A stretch of 12,806 bases of DNA. Source: Acidobacteria bacterium 37-71-11 (GTDB lineage: Bacteria; Acidobacteriota; Thermoanaerobaculia; Thermoanaerobaculales; Thermoanaerobaculaceae). The stretch is taken from NCBI GenBank assembly GCA_002279285.1, contig NCBR01000041.1:1-12806 (forward strand). The letters are read 5' to 3'. The position numbers and the translations under genes are program-made. The notes under the pieces are model-generated. The model did not search any database and was not told where the DNA came from. It worked only from the letters and a program-made list of their open reading frames with translations. Of the stretch, positions 1-7,631 are shown one piece after another (the stretch's first letter is position 1; every line of letters begins with the position of its first letter).

Positions 1-16
1 CCCGTCGATCTGGCCA

Positions 17-98
17 GCTCGGTCGCACGCGCAGGCGGGTCGGAGGGCGGCGCTCGATGCGCCGCCCGAGCGACACGGCCGCAGCCCGCGGGGCAAAA
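17..98 (+). repeat. Left copy of an 82-83 bp dispersed inverted repeat with a 9-bp hairpin
   Basis: This segment is the reverse complement of 12383-12465, apart from one substitution near position 24 (G here, A in the reverse complement of the other copy) and one base missing here (GACACGG against GACCACGG). Positions 45-53 (GGGCGGCGC) and 59-67 (GCGCCGCCC) form a perfect 9-bp stem with the 5-nt loop TCGAT. It lies upstream of the receptor gene. The sequence to its left (1-16) does not match the sequence beyond the other copy, so the repeat edge is near position 17. It has no coding appearance. It could be a REP-like intergenic element or a remnant of a mobile element; only two copies are visible here. 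Confidence 0.85.
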
Positions 99-286
99 CG
101 AGACAGCCTCACGCAGTGAAGAGAAACGCCAGGCCACCCGCCCGAACGCCGCTTCACCCGAGGGGCAAAGCACGAGACCACGCAGGGGAAGACGAGCGCT
201 CCCCGTTGACGCGGGGACCTGGCGGCGTGCATGCTGCGTCCTCGCGCCGCGCCCAGTCGCTGCGCATCGTTCATTTTGGGGGGGAT
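99..286 (+). other. Leader region upstream of the TonB-dependent receptor
   Basis: A reading frame stays open here from a GTG at 116, but its translation is rich in Arg, Pro, Gly and Ser, with no domain or signal character until just before 287, so I treat it as non-coding. It holds two loosely similar A/G-rich stretches (about 90-124 and 162-196, both starting GGGGCAAA, then ACGAGAC and ACGCAG). A TTGACG at 206-211 could be a -35 element, but the -10 candidate 17-18 nt later (CATGCT near 230) is weak. A transcript from it would start near 242, which fits a start codon at 287 but not one at 116 or 227. Confidence 0.4.
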
Positions 287-3232
287 GTGGGGCTGCGCAA
301 CTGGATCTGGCTCTGGGCGCTCTTTGCCGTACTGGGCGCGTGGCTGAGCGCCGACAACTCCGGCAGCATCCTGATCACCGTGACCGGTCCCGGCGGCACG
401 GCGATGGCCGGGGCGGCAGTGGCGGTTGCGTCGCGCTCGCTGATCGCCCCGAGGACGGCCGCAGCCGACGCCCGCGGGAAGGTCCTGCTGGCCGGGCTGC
501 TGCCCGGCCGGTACCGGGTGCGGGTGAGCCGGCCCGGGTACGAGACGGCGGAGCGAGAGATCGGCCTGGTTCAGGACCAGGCGGTGGAGCTGGTGATCCC
601 CCTCCGGGTGGAAACGGTGCACGAGACGGTCGTGGTCAGTAAACCCTTACCGACGGTGGACACGCGATCGGCGACGGTCGCGGCGCACATCACGGCCGAA
701 GAGGTGGAAGCGATTCCGGTCGGGCGCGACTACCGCGCCTACGCGCAGCTCGTCCCCGGCGTCAACGTGGTGCCCAACTCGGACGGGATCGAAACACGCT
801 ACGAGCCGGCCTCCAAGTCGGGCAACTTCTACTACGACCGGGGCGCCGCCATGGGGTCGCGCGACAACACCTACCTCCTGGACGGCTTCAACCTCACCGA
901 CATGGCCGGCGGCACCGGCGCGATGGCGCTCGACAACGACGCGATTCTGGAGGAGGAGGTGATCACCTCCGGGCTGCCGGCCCAGTACCCGGGGGGTTCG
1001 GGGTACGTCGCCAACATCGTCACCCGGCCCGGCGGCCCGACCATGTCGGGCTCGGTCGACTACTTCCTGCAAAAGCCGTCGATGTACGCCGGCTTCGCGA
1101 CCGGCGACTCGCGACTGCGCTCGGCGCGGGAGGACAAACACGACGGCGGCTTTGCGATCGGTGGCCCGCTCGCGCGCGACAGGGCGTGGTTCTTCGCCGC
1201 CGGGCAGGAGCGCAGCAACAGCGACGACGTCGAGCTCTCTGCCTCGGCGAGCCCGGTGCCGCGGCGCGAGACGTACGGCTTCCGCCGCAGCAACGGCCTC
1301 GGCAAGCTGACGTTGCGGCCGAGCGATGAGGACCTCCTCACGGCGGTCGCATACGCCGACCTGCGGCGGACCGACGGCAGCCGCGACGTCAACACCCCGC
1401 CGAACCGATACGCCGAGGGCAAGGACGACGCGCTCACCTACGGGCTGTCGTACCAGCGCATGCTGGCGGCTGTAACCCTGCTCGAGTCGCAGTTCTTCGA
1501 CTCGCGGCGCGACACGAAGGCCGTGCCCGCCGACCCGGGCGCCGGGCCCTCGAACACGGTGCTCTACGAGCCGGGGGAGGCGGTGCCGGCGTACCTGCGC
1601 GACCTCGGGTCCTCGGGGGACGCGAGCCGGACGGTGCAGCGCAAGCGCCAGGCCAGCCTCGCCGTCACCCGGTTCGTGCACGCCTTCGGCGACCATCAGA
1701 TCAAGGCCGGCGTTCAGTGGCAGAGGTGGGAGGAGGCGAACAGCACCGAGCGGATCTTCGGCGACAGCATGACCTCGCTGGCGCCGCCAATGGCCGGGCT
1801 TACCCTGGGCGGTGCGCGCGACCTCAACCTGCTCCCGGCCAGCGAGGCCGACGTCATCTACAGGACGCTCCTGCTGGCGCCGGCGTCGGACGCCTTCCGC
1901 GCCCTCGACGCCGACCACAACGGCGTCCTCACGCCCGCGGAGTTCGCGGCCGCCCGGTTCGGCTCGACGGCGGGGAACGTGGCCGGGGTCAACTTCCTGC
2001 GCCAGCAACTGGAGTACGCCGGCGTCAACAACGTCGGCCAGACCGACTGGGCGTTCTTCCTCCAGGACGACTGGCGGCTCGGCCGGTGGTCGGTCGCCGC
2101 CGGGGCGAGGGTGGAGAAGATCCGCTACTTCGCCTCGGACGGCTCGACGATCCTGGCGATGGCCCCGGCGGTCTACCCGCGGCTGGGGATCAGCTGGGAC
2201 GTCGACGGCGACGGGCGGCAGAAGCTGTCCCTCGCCTACGGCCGGTACTCCGACCCGTTGCTGTCGCCGATGATCCGCTTCGCCGGCAACCTCTCGGGGA
2301 GCATCTGGGCGGACGAAGTGTTCCTCGGCGACAGCTGGTTTTCCTACCGGACGAGGGGCTCGGCAACGCTTGCCCGCGATGCCGGTTTCGCGCCCAACCT
2401 CAAGAACCAGGTGGCGACCGAGGTCCAGCTCGTGTACGGCGTCAACCTCACGCCCACCGTCGGCTTCCTCGCCCAGCTCTACCACCGCCGCGAGGACAAC
2501 CTGATCGAGGACTACGACCCCGCGGTCTACTTCGATCCCGCCGTTGCCGGGCGGCTGGCCCTGACGCCGGCGGATTTCGGGTATCCGGCGTCCGGGCCGG
2601 GTTCGGTCAACTACTTCCTCGGCAACCTCGTCGGCGGCAAGCGGCGGGCGTGGGGGATCGACCTCAGCCTCGAGCGCCGTTTCGCGGGCGTCTGGGGCGC
2701 CAGCCTGCAGTACTCGTGGAAGCGCGCCGAGGGCAATAGCACCTCGAACGGCGACGCCAACCTGCAGGGCGACTTCGTCGACCTCGACCCCCGCCAGCCG
2801 TACATGTACGGTCCCCTGCCGGGCACGATCGAGCACCAGGTCAAGGCGTTCGGGTCGTACCGCACGCCGTGGAACGTCGAACTCGGCGCGCTCGTCTACT
2901 GGAACAGCGGCGCCGTTTTCACCGAGTCCGACATTTTCCGGCCGGGGAGCTACGACATCTATTACAACCACCGCCGCCCGGACGGCAGCTACGTGCGGGC
3001 CGGTACCGAAAAGGACCCCGCGTACGCCACCGTGGACCTTCGCCTCGGCTACGCCATCCCGATCCCTCGCGGCGGCCGGTTCAAGCTGATTCTCGACGTG
3101 ATGAACGCGCTCAACAACCAGGGTCCCATCCGGATCGAGGAGGCGCACAACAGCCCGGACTTTGCCTACCGCGCGCCGCGCCTCCTCCTCGCGCCGCGAC
3201 GCTTCGAGCTGGGTGTGAAGTTCACCTGGTAG
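287..3232 (+). CDS. TonB-dependent outer-membrane receptor, Oar-like, with N-terminal carboxypeptidase-regulatory-like domain
   Basis: Predicted outer-membrane gated transporter of 981 aa. I chose the GTG at 287 because it directly precedes a good Sec signal peptide (Arg-Asn, then a Trp/Leu/Ala-rich core, probable cleavage after LSA at residue 22) and follows a G-run. GTG at 227 or 116 is possible, but only adds a low-complexity Arg/Pro tail. Residues about 25-105 form a beta-sandwich of the carboxypeptidase regulatory-like type (LLPGRYRVRVSRPGYET). Residues about 110-240 look like the plug domain, with the family motif NTYLLDGFN. The rest is beta-barrel and ends in Phe-Thr-Trp, the usual aromatic outer-membrane terminus. 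A canonical EF-hand loop (D541, D543, N545, G546, E552) sits in the barrel part. Members of this family take up large or complex ligands; the ligand here cannot be told from sequence. I see no clear TonB box. The kinase gene follows after 74 nt and has its own promoter candidate. Confidence 0.9.
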   Translation: MGLRNWIWLWALFAVLGAWLSADNSGSILITVTGPGGTAMAGAAVAVASRSLIAPRTAAADARGKVLLAGLLPGRYRVRVSRPGYETAEREIGLVQDQAVELVIPLRVETVHETVVVSKPLPTVDTRSATVAAHITAEEVEAIPVGRDYRAYAQLVPGVNVVPNSDGIETRYEPASKSGNFYYDRGAAMGSRDNTYLLDGFNLTDMAGGTGAMALDNDAILEEEVITSGLPAQYPGGSGYVANIVTRPGGPTMSGSVDYFLQKPSMYAGFATGDSRLRSAREDKHDGGFAIGGPLARDRAWFFAAGQERSNSDDVELSASASPVPRRETYGFRRSNGLGKLTLRPSDEDLLTAVAYADLRRTDGSRDVNTPPNRYAEGKDDALTYGLSYQRMLAAVTLLESQFFDSRRDTKAVPADPGAGPSNTVLYEPGEAVPAYLRDLGSSGDASRTVQRKRQASLAVTRFVHAFGDHQIKAGVQWQRWEEANSTERIFGDSMTSLAPPMAGLTLGGARDLNLLPASEADVIYRTLLLAPASDAFRALDADHNGVLTPAEFAAARFGSTAGNVAGVNFLRQQLEYAGVNNVGQTDWAFFLQDDWRLGRWSVAAGARVEKIRYFASDGSTILAMAPAVYPRLGISWDVDGDGRQKLSLAYGRYSDPLLSPMIRFAGNLSGSIWADEVFLGDSWFSYRTRGSATLARDAGFAPNLKNQVATEVQLVYGVNLTPTVGFLAQLYHRREDNLIEDYDPAVYFDPAVAGRLALTPADFGYPASGPGSVNYFLGNLVGGKRRAWGIDLSLERRFAGVWGASLQYSWKRAEGNSTSNGDANLQGDFVDLDPRQPYMYGPLPGTIEHQVKAFGSYRTPWNVELGALVYWNSGAVFTESDIFRPGSYDIYYNHRRPDGSYVRAGTEKDPAYATVDLRLGYAIPIPRGGRFKLILDVMNALNNQGPIRIEEAHNSPDFAYRAPRLLLAPRRFELGVKFTW
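1907..1945 (+). other. EF-hand-type Ca2+-binding loop inside the TonB-dependent receptor
   Basis: The translated loop DADHNGVLTPAEF has Asp at loop positions 1 and 3, Asn at 5, Gly at 6, a hydrophobic residue at 8 and Glu at 12, which is the EF-hand consensus. It starts with FRAL before the loop and continues AAARFG after it, so flanking helices are plausible. In the receptor it falls in the barrel region, most likely in an extracellular loop. Calcium binding is inferred from the motif only. Confidence 0.6.
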
Positions 3233-3291
3233 GAGCCCCGCCCGGCGCGCCGGTCTTCGCGCTCCGAAAGCGTGCAGCGCGCATCTCCAGC

Positions 3292-3297
3292 TATAAT
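3292..3297 (+). promoter_or_regulatory. Perfect TATAAT -10 box for the Ser/Thr kinase gene (probably leaderless transcript)
   Basis: TATAAT at 3292-3297 sits in a short A/T-rich island in otherwise very GC-rich DNA. It ends 9 nt before the ATG at 3307. A transcription start 6-9 nt downstream of the box would fall at or next to the ATG, so the mRNA would have no or almost no 5' leader. No Shine-Dalgarno sequence is visible between box and ATG, which agrees with this. I could not find a good -35 hexamer at 17 or 18 nt spacing (candidates AGCGTG, AAGCGT). Confidence 0.55.
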
Positions 3298-3306
3298 TCA
3301 CCCAGA

Positions 3307-6000
3307 ATGCCGGGTGACGCCGAGTCCAACCGTTCCAAGACCTTGACGTTCCTCGGGGCCGAGGCGGAGGCCCCCGCCCTGCCGTTCACCTTGCCCCCGC
3401 GCTGGCAGGCGACCCGCCTGCTCGGAAACGGCGGGCAAGCGGAGGTGTGGCTCGCCCGCGACCTCGAGCTCGGCGAGTGGGTGGCGGTCAAGGTCTTCCG
3501 CGACAATCTCAGCGAGACCCAGCGCGAGCGGCTGCGCCGGGAGGTCCGCCTCGGAAGGTCGCTCTCGCACCCGAGCCTGGTGCGGGTGTTCGAGCTGATC
3601 GAGGCGGGCGGCCGCCTGGCGGTCACGATGGAGTGGGTGAGCGGTGGAAGCCTGGCGGCGCGCGTGGAGGACGGCCCCCTCCCGATCGGCCAGGCCGTCG
3701 CGGTCGCAGACGACGTCCTGGGCGTGCTCGCGTACCTGCACAGCCGGGGGATCGTGCACCGCGACGTCAAACCGTCGAACCTGCTGCTCGACGACAAGGG
3801 GTGTGTGCGTCTGGCCGACCTCGGCCTGGTCCGGTCGCTGGAGGGCAGTCGCGACCTCACGGCGACCGCGATGGCGGTCGGTACCCCCGGCTACATGAGC
3901 CCCGAGCAGATCCGCGGGCTCGATCCCACCCCCGGCGCCGACCTCTACAGCCTCGGCGTGACGCTCTTCCACCTGCTCGCCGGGCGGATGCCGTTCGACG
4001 GGAACTCGAGCTTCGAGGTGGCGGACAAGCACCTGCACGCCTCGCCCCCGGACGTGCGCTCGCTCCGGCCCGACTGCCCCGCGTGGCTCGCGCGCTTCGT
4101 CGGACGTCTGATCGAGAAGTCCCCGCGCGACCGCTGGCCCGATGCCGCGTGCGCCCTCGACGCGTTGCGGCGCAAGCGGGTGCTGGTGTCGCCGCGCTTC
4201 TGGCGGCGGGCGGTGCTGGCGGTGGCTGCGGTGCTGGCGGTGGGTGGCCTCGTCGCCGCCTGGACCGGCGCCCATCGCGGCGTGCCGGCCGCAGTGCGAG
4301 TCACGCGCGACCAACTCGTCGTGATCGACGCGCGCCACCACGAGCTCTGGCGGCGCCGGGTGCCCGGTGCGGCGCTGGACGCGGTGGTCGGCGACTTCCT
4401 CGGCGAGGGCGCGCCCCAGGTGGCGGTCAGCAGCGCCCCCGCCGGGCGGGGGCAGCCGGCCGGGACCGAAGACATCGCCGTGGTCGGGGCGGATGGGCGC
4501 GAGCGCGCGCGCTTCGCCTCGGTCGGCCGCACCGACTTGGTGACCCGCTTCCCCGGGGTCGGCCCGACGGTGGACAGGGCGACGCTGTTCGCGCTCGACC
4601 TCGGTGGGGCGCATCCGGCGCTCGCTTGGATCAACCAGTCGCTTCCGTGGTTCCCCTCGGTGGTCGGAATCTGGGACGCGGCGCACGGGGCGCGGCCGGG
4701 GCCGGTGCTGTTCAACTCGGGCTATATCACCGGCCTGTTTGTCGCCGCCCTCGCCGGAGGGCGTCGCGAGCTGATCGCGACCGGGATCAACAACCGGCTC
4801 GGCTACCAGGCGGTCGCCGTCATCCTCGATCCCGCGTCCCACGGCGGCTTCGCGGCGCCGTCTCCCGGGCCCTCACCGGACCTGGCCTCGGACTGGCAGT
4901 TCGTCAAGGCGACCTCGGTCTCCCCGGTGGTCGCGTACGTGCCGCTCGGAGCCTACCGGGGCGAGACCAAGGTGGTGGCGGCCGGCCGCTCGGGCATCAC
5001 GGTGCGGGCCGGCGAGACGGTGGTGGAGCTCGACGCCTCCGGCAACCCGCGCACCTCGCCGCTGTTCGGGCGCGGGCCCGAGCCCCGGCGGCGCTTCTGG
5101 GACGCCCTCGCTGTCGCGTGCCTGGAGATCGAGGCGGGGCGCGAGAACCCGGACCGGGTCGTGACCGCGCTCGACCAGGGCCACGCCAATGTCCTCGCCG
5201 AGCCGCCGATGCAACTGGCGAGCACCCTGATGCTCACCCGCTCCCTGGCGCTCGCCGGCCGCCACGACGACGCGGTGGCGCTGCTCAAGGCCGCTCTGCA
5301 GAGCACGCCGGAGGAGTCCGATCTCTGGCTGCGCCTGGGCGAACAGCTCGCGATCAGCGGTCGGACGGCGGCGGCGGTAGATGCGCTCTCGGAGGCGGTC
5401 CGCCCGCGACTGGCGGGGAGGCGCGGGGTCGACGCCGCGTTCGATCTGCTGCTGCTCGCCACCCGCGAGGGAGACGAGGCGCTGTACCGGCGCGTGGTCA
5501 GTCGCGTGTCGGGTGCCAGCGTGGCCCAGGCGCCGCAATTGCTCGTCCTGTTCGAGCCGATCTGGGCGTTCTGCCGGGGTTTGTGGTCCCCCTCGTCGTT
5601 CAACGTGTCCGGCGCGGACATTACGCTCTTCCGGGCCGACCGCGTCTTGCAGCGCTGGGCTCAGTTCGAACGCGACGGCGACGCGGCGGGGGCCGAGCGC
5701 GATGCCCTGGCGCTTGCCGACGACGACGAGATCGGGCCGCTCGCGCGGCTCCTCGCGGCCCGGGCGCAGACGGAGTCGGGGCAGGCTGCGTCGGCGGTGG
5801 GGGAAGCGCGCTCGGCGCTCGGCGCGCTGGCGCCGATGAGCCGCATCGACATCGAGGCGCGGCTGTGGACGGCGCTGGCACAGCGCATCCTCGCCGACGC
5901 GCTGGTCGCCGCGGGCGACCGGGCTTCGGCCGCGGAACATTTCACCGCGGCGGCCCGGCTCGCGCCGCAGTGCTGGTTCGGCCAGCCCCCCACCCGATAG
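3307..6000 (+). CDS. Membrane-anchored Ser/Thr protein kinase (PknB/Hanks type) with extracytoplasmic propeller-like and TPR-like regions
   Basis: Predicted signalling kinase of 897 aa. The kinase domain covers residues about 33-290. It shows the glycine-rich loop LGNGGQAEVW (39-48), the ATP-binding lysine K62 in VAVKVF, the helix-C glutamate E79, the catalytic loop HRDVKPSN (151-158, catalytic D153), DLG (171-173) in place of DFG, and GTPGYMSPE (192-200). All key residues are present, so it should be active. One hydrophobic segment at about 302-320 crosses the membrane. Residues about 330-590 are beta-rich, with a PQQ-like strand (LVVIDARHHELW) and an FG-GAP-like motif (VGDFLGEGAPQVAV). Residues about 595-700 and 790-890 are helical and repeat-like, resembling TPRs. 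With the kinase in the cytoplasm, the C-terminal part would face the periplasm as a ligand or protein sensor. The start is the first ATG after a TATAAT box. The frame is open further upstream, but there it overlaps the receptor gene. The substrate is unknown. Confidence 0.92.
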   Translation: MPGDAESNRSKTLTFLGAEAEAPALPFTLPPRWQATRLLGNGGQAEVWLARDLELGEWVAVKVFRDNLSETQRERLRREVRLGRSLSHPSLVRVFELIEAGGRLAVTMEWVSGGSLAARVEDGPLPIGQAVAVADDVLGVLAYLHSRGIVHRDVKPSNLLLDDKGCVRLADLGLVRSLEGSRDLTATAMAVGTPGYMSPEQIRGLDPTPGADLYSLGVTLFHLLAGRMPFDGNSSFEVADKHLHASPPDVRSLRPDCPAWLARFVGRLIEKSPRDRWPDAACALDALRRKRVLVSPRFWRRAVLAVAAVLAVGGLVAAWTGAHRGVPAAVRVTRDQLVVIDARHHELWRRRVPGAALDAVVGDFLGEGAPQVAVSSAPAGRGQPAGTEDIAVVGADGRERARFASVGRTDLVTRFPGVGPTVDRATLFALDLGGAHPALAWINQSLPWFPSVVGIWDAAHGARPGPVLFNSGYITGLFVAALAGGRRELIATGINNRLGYQAVAVILDPASHGGFAAPSPGPSPDLASDWQFVKATSVSPVVAYVPLGAYRGETKVVAAGRSGITVRAGETVVELDASGNPRTSPLFGRGPEPRRRFWDALAVACLEIEAGRENPDRVVTALDQGHANVLAEPPMQLASTLMLTRSLALAGRHDDAVALLKAALQSTPEESDLWLRLGEQLAISGRTAAAVDALSEAVRPRLAGRRGVDAAFDLLLLATREGDEALYRRVVSRVSGASVAQAPQLLVLFEPIWAFCRGLWSPSSFNVSGADITLFRADRVLQRWAQFERDGDAAGAERDALALADDDEIGPLARLLAARAQTESGQAASAVGEARSALGALAPMSRIDIEARLWTALAQRILADALVAAGDRASAAEHFTAAARLAPQCWFGQPPTR

Positions 6001-6054
6001 GCGGGGCCGCAAACGCAAATGCGTGTGGGCGTTGACCGGGCCCGGCGCCCCCGA
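6001..6054. other. Convergent gap with a weak GC hairpin
   Basis: The kinase gene and the minus-strand operon end 54 nt apart. Positions 6027-6031 (GGGCG) can pair with 6046-6050 (CGCCC) around a loop that contains the 10-bp palindrome CCGGGCCCGG (6036-6045). A second small hairpin, ACGC/GCGT, lies at 6013-6024. Neither is followed by a T-run on either strand, so intrinsic termination is doubtful, but a two-way transcription stop between the convergent units is expected here. Confidence 0.2.
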
Positions 6055-7587
6055 TCACTCCTCGCCGAATACCTGCGCGGTAAACACCTCGAAACGGGCA
6101 CCGCTGCGCCAGGCGTCTGGGGGCAACCCGGCTTTCTGCGCCAGCGCCGAGAGGAACGTCGACAGGTCCCATCCGGTCTCGGCCGCCACCTGCGGCAGGA
6201 ACACGGCGTGCCGGCTGCCCTTGGAGAGCAGCACGCCGTGGGTGCCGAGGACGATGTCGTCCGGACCGGCGACGGCGTGCATCGGCGAGAGCACCGAGAC
6301 CTCGAGCGCCTCCTCCGGGAGCTCGGACGCGGCGAGCGCGGGGAAGCGCGGGTCGTGGGCGGCCGAGACCGCCGCATCCACGATCGCGTCCACGAGCGGC
6401 TCGCGCGCCTCCATCGTGCCGATGCAGCCGCGCAGCTTGCCGTGGGTGCGCGCCTTGGCACCGCGGTTGTTCACGGTCACGAACACCCCGGCCGGGGCCG
6501 CCAGGTTGCCCGTGACCGTATGCGCCGCGTACCAGTCGGCAAGCTGCCCCTCGTGGGTGAGGTGCGTCGCGAGGGCGGCGCGCGCCAACGCCAGCGCTGC
6601 CTTCTGCTCGGTGGCGTTCAGGGTCGTCAGGCGCGGCGGCGGCGGGTCCTCGCGCCACGCGCCCCAGCGCCCGGTGAAGTCCACGCCGGCGTAGGCGACC
6701 ACTTGCGACAGGTCGCCGCTGACCGCCGCGGAAGTCGTCACGTCAGCGATGGTGCCGGCGCCTTGGAAGGCGTGGGCGAGCAGATCAAGGAGCACCGTGA
6801 TCGGGCGCGCGCCGCACACCGTGTCGCCGCTCGTGTCGATCTGCTGTGAGAAGCCGCGGGGGTCAATCGCCGCGGCACGCCCGGCGGTTGAACGCGCGAG
6901 CGCGACCAGCGTGGCCGGAAGCGAGCGGTCGGCGGGGAACGGCTGGTAGCCGTACGCGGCGCCGTAGTGGGTGAAGTCCGACGACGCCACCACCAGGGTG
7001 CCGGGCCCGACCAGCTCCGCCAGGCGCCGCGCCATGGCGAGCGCGAGCGCCCGGTCCGTGCCGGCGCCGACGATGATCGGGACGATCGGCACCGCGCCGA
7101 CGGTGGCCTGCAGGAACGGCAGCTCGACCTCGAGGCAGTGCTCGCGGTCGTGCGCGCGCGCGGGCCCGGCGAACTCCGGCCACCTGGCGAGCGCCGCCAC
7201 CGCGGCGCGGTCCACCGGCACCTCGCCGAGCGGCGTGGCGAACGCCGTGATCCCGGGCGACGGCAGGGCGCCGCCGCTGAAATCGACCTGGTGCGACGGA
7301 CCGAGCAGGATCACCCGCGTGACCTTCGCCCCGGCGAGCGCGGCGAACGCCTTGCCGGCGATCGCACCCGAGAACACGTACCCGGCGTGGGGCGCGATCA
7401 GCGCGACCGGCGGCCCTCCGGCCGCCGCGCCCGTTCGCAGGTAGCCCCTCACGTCGCTCTCGAGCTGCGCGGCGTTGCCGGCGTAGAACGAGCCCGCCAC
7501 TGCGGGCGGGCGCACCTCGGCGCGCACCGTGTTCGTCGCCATGAGCACCCCCACGAGCAAACCCAGGCCCCGCGCCCAGCGTCGCAT
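6055..7587 (-). CDS. Exported MEMO-AMMECR1 fusion protein (AmmeMemoRadiSam system proteins B and A in one chain)
   Basis: Fusion of 510 aa. Residues 1-23 look like a Sec signal peptide (two Arg, a Leu/Val core, cleavage after VRA), so the product is probably periplasmic. Residues about 27-305 are a MEMO domain of the LigB dioxygenase-like superfamily, with the family's metal-site motifs: H67 in IAPHAGY, H99 in LGPSHQ, H150 in HDREHCLEVELPFLQ, SSDFTHYG (203-209) and C258 in TVCGARPI. Residues about 322-508 are an AMMECR1 domain with its hallmark LRGCIG (385-390). The two domains and a radical-SAM protein often co-occur in prokaryotes, with no firmly established reaction. The ATG at 7587 is preceded by a weak ribosome site. 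The gene is last in the operon, 44 nt after the polyferredoxin. No radical-SAM gene is in the window. Confidence 0.9.
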   Translation of the reverse strand: MRRWARGLGLLVGVLMATNTVRAEVRPPAVAGSFYAGNAAQLESDVRGYLRTGAAAGGPPVALIAPHAGYVFSGAIAGKAFAALAGAKVTRVILLGPSHQVDFSGGALPSPGITAFATPLGEVPVDRAAVAALARWPEFAGPARAHDREHCLEVELPFLQATVGAVPIVPIIVGAGTDRALALAMARRLAELVGPGTLVVASSDFTHYGAAYGYQPFPADRSLPATLVALARSTAGRAAAIDPRGFSQQIDTSGDTVCGARPITVLLDLLAHAFQGAGTIADVTTSAAVSGDLSQVVAYAGVDFTGRWGAWREDPPPPRLTTLNATEQKAALALARAALATHLTHEGQLADWYAAHTVTGNLAAPAGVFVTVNNRGAKARTHGKLRGCIGTMEAREPLVDAIVDAAVSAAHDPRFPALAASELPEEALEVSVLSPMHAVAGPDDIVLGTHGVLLSKGSRHAVFLPQVAAETGWDLSTFLSALAQKAGLPPDAWRSGARFEVFTAQVFGEE

Positions 7588-7631
7588 ACCACAAGGAATA
7601 AGGCCGCGCGCGGGCAAACGCAACTCCCGGG

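Noticed and set aside
116..286. Receptor start at the GTG at 116
   Set aside because: The extra 57 residues are Arg/Pro-rich without family resemblance and would bury the signal peptide; the GTG at 287 puts it at the N-terminus.
647..3301. Long open frame of about 884 codons on the minus strand, opposite the receptor gene
   Set aside because: The translation is Arg/Val/Gly/Ala-rich with no domain or motif, and is a mirror of the codon bias of the real plus-strand gene.
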